From Microbacterium sp. (GTDB taxonomy: Bacteria > Actinomycetota > Actinomycetes > Actinomycetales > Microbacteriaceae): 7,179 nt of DNA. The first letter of the stretch is position 1; every line of letters begins with the position of its first letter. The translations under genes were made by a program, and so were the position numbers. This document shows, one piece after another, positions 5,471-7,179 of this stretch. The stretch covers positions 1 to 7,179 of the forward strand of contig JAITUD010000367.1 of assembly GCA_031286555.1 (NCBI GenBank). The letters run 5' to 3'. The notes under the pieces were generated by a model. The model ran no database searches. It was given only the letters and a program-made list of their open reading frames with translations, and was not told where the DNA came from.

Positions 5471-5962
5471 TCAGTGACCCTCGTTGGCGAAGCGCTCGAT
5501 CGCCTCGTGCAGGATGCGGTCGGCCTCGGCCGCGTCGCCCCACTCGTCGACCTTGACCCACTTGTTCGGCTCGAGGTCCTTGTAGTGCTCGAAGAAGTGC
5601 GCGATCTCGTCCTTGGTGTGCTGCGGCACGTCGTCCACGTCGTGGATGTGCGCCCAGCGCGGGTCCTTCGACAGCACGGCCACGAGCTTGTCGTCGCCGC
5701 CGGCCTCGTCGCTCATCTTCAGCACGGCGACGGGCCGCACGTTCACGACGACGCCCGGGTAGATCGGGTGGTCGAGCAGGACCAGCACGTCGAGCGGGTC
5801 GCCGTCCTCGCCGAGCGTGTTGTCGAAGAAGCCGTAGTCGGCCGGGTAGCCGAAGGTCGTGTAGAGCACGCGGTCGAGGTGCACCCGACCGGTCTCGTGG
5901 TCGACCTCGTACTTCACGCGGCTGCCGCGCGGGATCTCGATGACGGCGTCGTGTGCGCCCAT
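5471..5962 (-). CDS. ppa: Inorganic pyrophosphatase, family I (soluble)
   Basis: The 163-residue cytosolic enzyme hydrolyses pyrophosphate to two phosphates, pulling nucleic acid, protein and lipid synthesis forward; family I enzymes use Mg2+ and are usually hexameric. The family signature D53-G-D55-P-L-D58 is present. The other active-site residues known from the E. coli enzyme can be matched: K16 and E18 (KYE), R31, Y43 (PADYG), D85, D90 and K92 (DEAGGDDK), Y127 and K128 (HYKDLE). Its length matches actinobacterial enzymes (about 160-165) and is shorter than E. coli (about 175). ATG 5962 is chosen because AAGGAGAG (5975-5968) lies directly upstream. The same frame stays open far beyond this start, but that extension has no PPase similarity and is antisense to tilS. 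It is divergent from tilS across 99 bp and convergent with the peptidase gene. A TAGGCT -10-like box at 6030-6025 could give a leader of about 55 nt. Confidence 0.98.
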   Translation of the reverse strand: MGAHDAVIEIPRGSRVKYEVDHETGRVHLDRVLYTTFGYPADYGFFDNTLGEDGDPLDVLVLLDHPIYPGVVVNVRPVAVLKMSDEAGGDDKLVAVLSKDPRWAHIHDVDDVPQHTKDEIAHFFEHYKDLEPNKWVKVDEWGDAAEADRILHEAIERFANEGH

Positions 5963-5982
5963 GCGTTCTCTCCTTGATGTGA

Positions 5983-6000
5983 CGGCATCTGCGGATGCCG
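5983..6000 (-). other. Hairpin in the ppa 5' leader
   Basis: CGGCATC (5983-5989) and GATGCCG (5994-6000) form a perfect 7-bp stem with a 4-nt loop, about 8 nt upstream of the ppa ribosome site on the minus strand. It could protect the mRNA 5' end or tune translation. It may be fortuitous, since GGATGC-type words are abundant here. Confidence 0.3.
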
Positions 6001-6049
6001 GAAGACGGTGGGATGCCGCCGACAAGCCTACTCCGGGCGACCTGGCCAC

Positions 6050-6055
6050 TACCGT
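6050..6055 (+). promoter_or_regulatory. Candidate -10 box for leaderless tilS transcription
   Basis: TACCGT fits TANNNT and ends 6 nt before GTG 6062, exactly where a -10 must be if the transcript begins at the start codon. No Shine-Dalgarno precedes that GTG, which supports a leaderless mRNA. No clear -35 is visible. Confidence 0.4.
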
Positions 6056-6061
6056 GGGGTT

Positions 6062-7042
6062 GTGGCAGAAGGATCCCTCGACCCCGCCGTCGCCGAAGTG
6101 CGCCGGGCCGTCCGCGCGGCACTCCCCGACAGCGGCGCCGTGATCGTCGCCCTCTCCGGCGGAGCCGACTCGCTCGCGCTCGCCGCCGCGGCCGCTTTCG
6201 AGGCGCGCTCGCGCAGCATCCAGGTGGTCAGCATCACCGTCGACCACGGTCTGCAGGAGGGATCGGCGGATGCGGCGGCGATGGCCGCCGCCGCCGCGGA
6301 GGGTCTCGGAATCCGCGCCCAGGTCGTCCGCGTCGACGTCGATTCCGCCGGCGGGCCGGAGGCCGCGGCTCGGGATGCCCGGCACGCAGCGCTCCGTGCG
6401 GCCGCCGCGCGCGAGGGTGCTCCGGTGCTGGTCGGGCACACCCTCGACGATCAGGCGGAGACGGTGCTGCTGGGTCTGGCCCGCGGGTCCGGAGCGGCCA
6501 GTCTGCAGGGGATGGCGCCCCGCCGCGAGGACGAGGACGGCACGGTGTGGCTGCGTCCGCTGCTCGGCGTCCGGCGCCAGACCACGCGCGCCGCGTGCGC
6601 GGCATCCGGGCTGGAGTTCTGGGACGACCCGCACAACCTCGACCCGCGGTTCGCCCGGGTGCGCGTGCGCGAGCGGGTGCTGCCCGTGCTCGAGACGGAG
6701 CTCGGACCGGGCATCGCGGAGGCGCTCGCCCGCACCGCCGAGCAGCTTCGCGAGGACGCCGAGGCGTTCGACGAGATGATCCACGAGACCATCGAGGACA
6801 TCGTCGAGCACGCCGAGGCGGGCATCTCGGTCAGCGTCGCGGCCCTCGCCGCCAACCCGGCCGCGCTGCGCAACCGCATCATCCGGCTGGTCGTCGGCAG
6901 CGAGTTCGGCGTCAGCCTGTCCCGCGTGCAGACCGTCGAGGTGGCCCGCCTGGTGACCGACTGGTCCGGTCAGGGCCCGATCGACCTGCCCGCCTGCTCC
7001 GCCCGTCGCGCCGGCGGGCAGATCGTCTTCACCGCCCGCTGA
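6062..7042 (+). CDS. tilS: tRNA(Ile)-lysidine synthetase
   Basis: The 326-residue cytosolic enzyme of the N-type ATP pyrophosphatase (PP-loop) family converts C34 of the CAU-anticodon tRNA-Ile to lysidine, using ATP and lysine, so that it reads AUA and accepts isoleucine. The PP-loop SGGADS is at 32-37. GHTLDDQAETVLLG (125-138) followed by ARGSG (140-144) is the family's second signature. WLRPLLGVRR (153-162) and the DPHNLDPRFARVRVRERVLP segment (from about 169) match the TilS core. It lacks the extra C-terminal domain of the 432-residue E. coli protein, as is usual in actinobacteria. GTG 6062 is preferred: an earlier in-frame GTG at 6008 would add 18 residues without family likeness and run over the promoter region. 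It is divergent from ppa. In many actinobacteria hpt and ftsH follow tilS; here no forward gene starts in the next 137 bases. Confidence 0.96.
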   Translation: MAEGSLDPAVAEVRRAVRAALPDSGAVIVALSGGADSLALAAAAAFEARSRSIQVVSITVDHGLQEGSADAAAMAAAAAEGLGIRAQVVRVDVDSAGGPEAAARDARHAALRAAAAREGAPVLVGHTLDDQAETVLLGLARGSGAASLQGMAPRREDEDGTVWLRPLLGVRRQTTRAACAASGLEFWDDPHNLDPRFARVRVRERVLPVLETELGPGIAEALARTAEQLREDAEAFDEMIHETIEDIVEHAEAGISVSVAALAANPAALRNRIIRLVVGSEFGVSLSRVQTVEVARLVTDWSGQGPIDLPACSARRAGGQIVFTAR

Positions 7043-7055
7043 CCGCGCCCTGCGT

Positions 7056-7111
7056 CCAGGTCGCACTTTCCGTCGCTTTCCTGCGCCCGAACGTCGGTTT
7101 CGGCGACCTGG
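7056..7111. repeat. Intergenic inverted repeat downstream of tilS
   Basis: CCAGGTCGC (7056-7064) and GCGACCTGG (7103-7111) are perfect 9-bp arms enclosing 38 nt. The left part of the loop contains a near-tandem pair, GTCGCACTTTCC and GTCGCTTTCC (7061-7081). It could be a tilS terminator or stabiliser, though no T tract follows, or a dispersed intergenic repeat of the genome. Only one copy is in the window. Confidence 0.5.
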
Positions 7112-7164
7112 AGGTCGAGGGGCTTGCCCGGAGCATCCGCCCCGGCCGCCGCTGAGGACCGCTG

Positions 7165-7179
7165 CTACTTCTTGCCGCG
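7165..7179 (-). CDS. Possible 3' end of a minus-strand gene (…RGKK stop)
   Basis: On the minus strand the last bases read CGC GGC AAG AAG TAG, i.e. Arg-Gly-Lys-Lys-stop with the stop at 7167-7165. A basic C-terminal tail is common, and this would place a gene convergent with tilS. Only four codons are visible, so this is a guess from pattern. Confidence 0.22.
   Translation of the reverse strand, partial: RGKK

Noticed and set aside
4757..5977. Plus-strand frame of about 400 codons crossing the peptidase end and ppa
   Set aside because: It is Arg/Ala/Pro-rich shadow coding that reads through the terminator hairpin and antisense to ppa.
6008..6061. Upstream GTG start adding 18 residues to TilS
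   Set aside because: The extra residues are not TilS-like, there is no ribosome site, and it would place the start within the likely promoter.
5963..7066. N-terminal extension of the pyrophosphatase frame up to 7066
   Set aside because: The extension is antisense to tilS and unlike any PPase. A strong ribosome site and conserved N-terminus mark the start at 5962.
5995..7155. Arg/Gly-rich plus-strand frame overlapping tilS
   Set aside because: It is an out-of-frame shadow of tilS with extreme composition and no motifs.
1..7179. CRISPR arrays, insertion sequences, toxin-antitoxin or phage defence genes
   Set aside because: No spaced direct repeats, transposase motifs or small paired genes could be supported on either strand.

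Overview
The window looks like chromosomal DNA of a high-GC actinobacterium, most probably a member of the Microbacteriaceae close to Microbacterium. The reasons are the GC-rich codon use with GTG starts, promoters with TANNNT -10 boxes, tRNA genes without encoded CCA, a short actinobacterial-type TilS, and many copies of the hexamer GGATGC. The genus is an inference from style, not from a search.

Left third (1-3327): a small catabolic module. A minus-strand operon holds a D-isomer-specific 2-hydroxyacid dehydrogenase (2103 down to 1072) and, 2 bp later, a type I sulfatase that runs off the left edge of the window (1069 to <1). A ROK-family repressor (2188-3327) is divergently transcribed. 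The 84-bp gap between them carries a near-palindromic A/T-rich site overlapping candidate promoters for both directions. The sulfatase has its CSPAR formylglycine motif but no signal peptide, so a sulfated compound would have to be imported before hydrolysis. The ROK protein keeps its DNA-binding and zinc motifs but has lost the sugar-kinase active-site residues. The simplest model is a ligand-relieved repressor controlling intracellular desulfation plus an NAD-linked oxidoreductase step. Transporters and the sulfatase-activating enzyme would lie outside the window.

Middle (3328-4032): a tRNA operon on the minus strand in the order Glu(TTC), Asp(GTC), Phe(GAA), ending in an intrinsic terminator near 3421-3461. 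The tRNA-Phe T-loop is unusual. Between tRNA-Glu and the next gene is a 229-bp intergenic region with outward candidate promoters.

Right half (4033-7179): housekeeping genes. A secreted coiled-coil M23 peptidoglycan endopeptidase (4033-5403, +) converges on inorganic pyrophosphatase ppa (5962 to 5471, -) across a strong 18-bp shared terminator hairpin. Divergent from ppa is tilS (6062-7042, +), probably read from a leaderless mRNA. After tilS comes a 9-bp-armed inverted repeat, and possibly the last codons of a minus-strand gene at the right edge.

No insertion sequence, CRISPR array, phage gene or rRNA is visible. I found no clear evidence of a wholly new system. The sulfatase/dehydrogenase/ROK module is the least standard part, and its substrate is unknown. 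No intergenic stretch exceeds about 230 bases.
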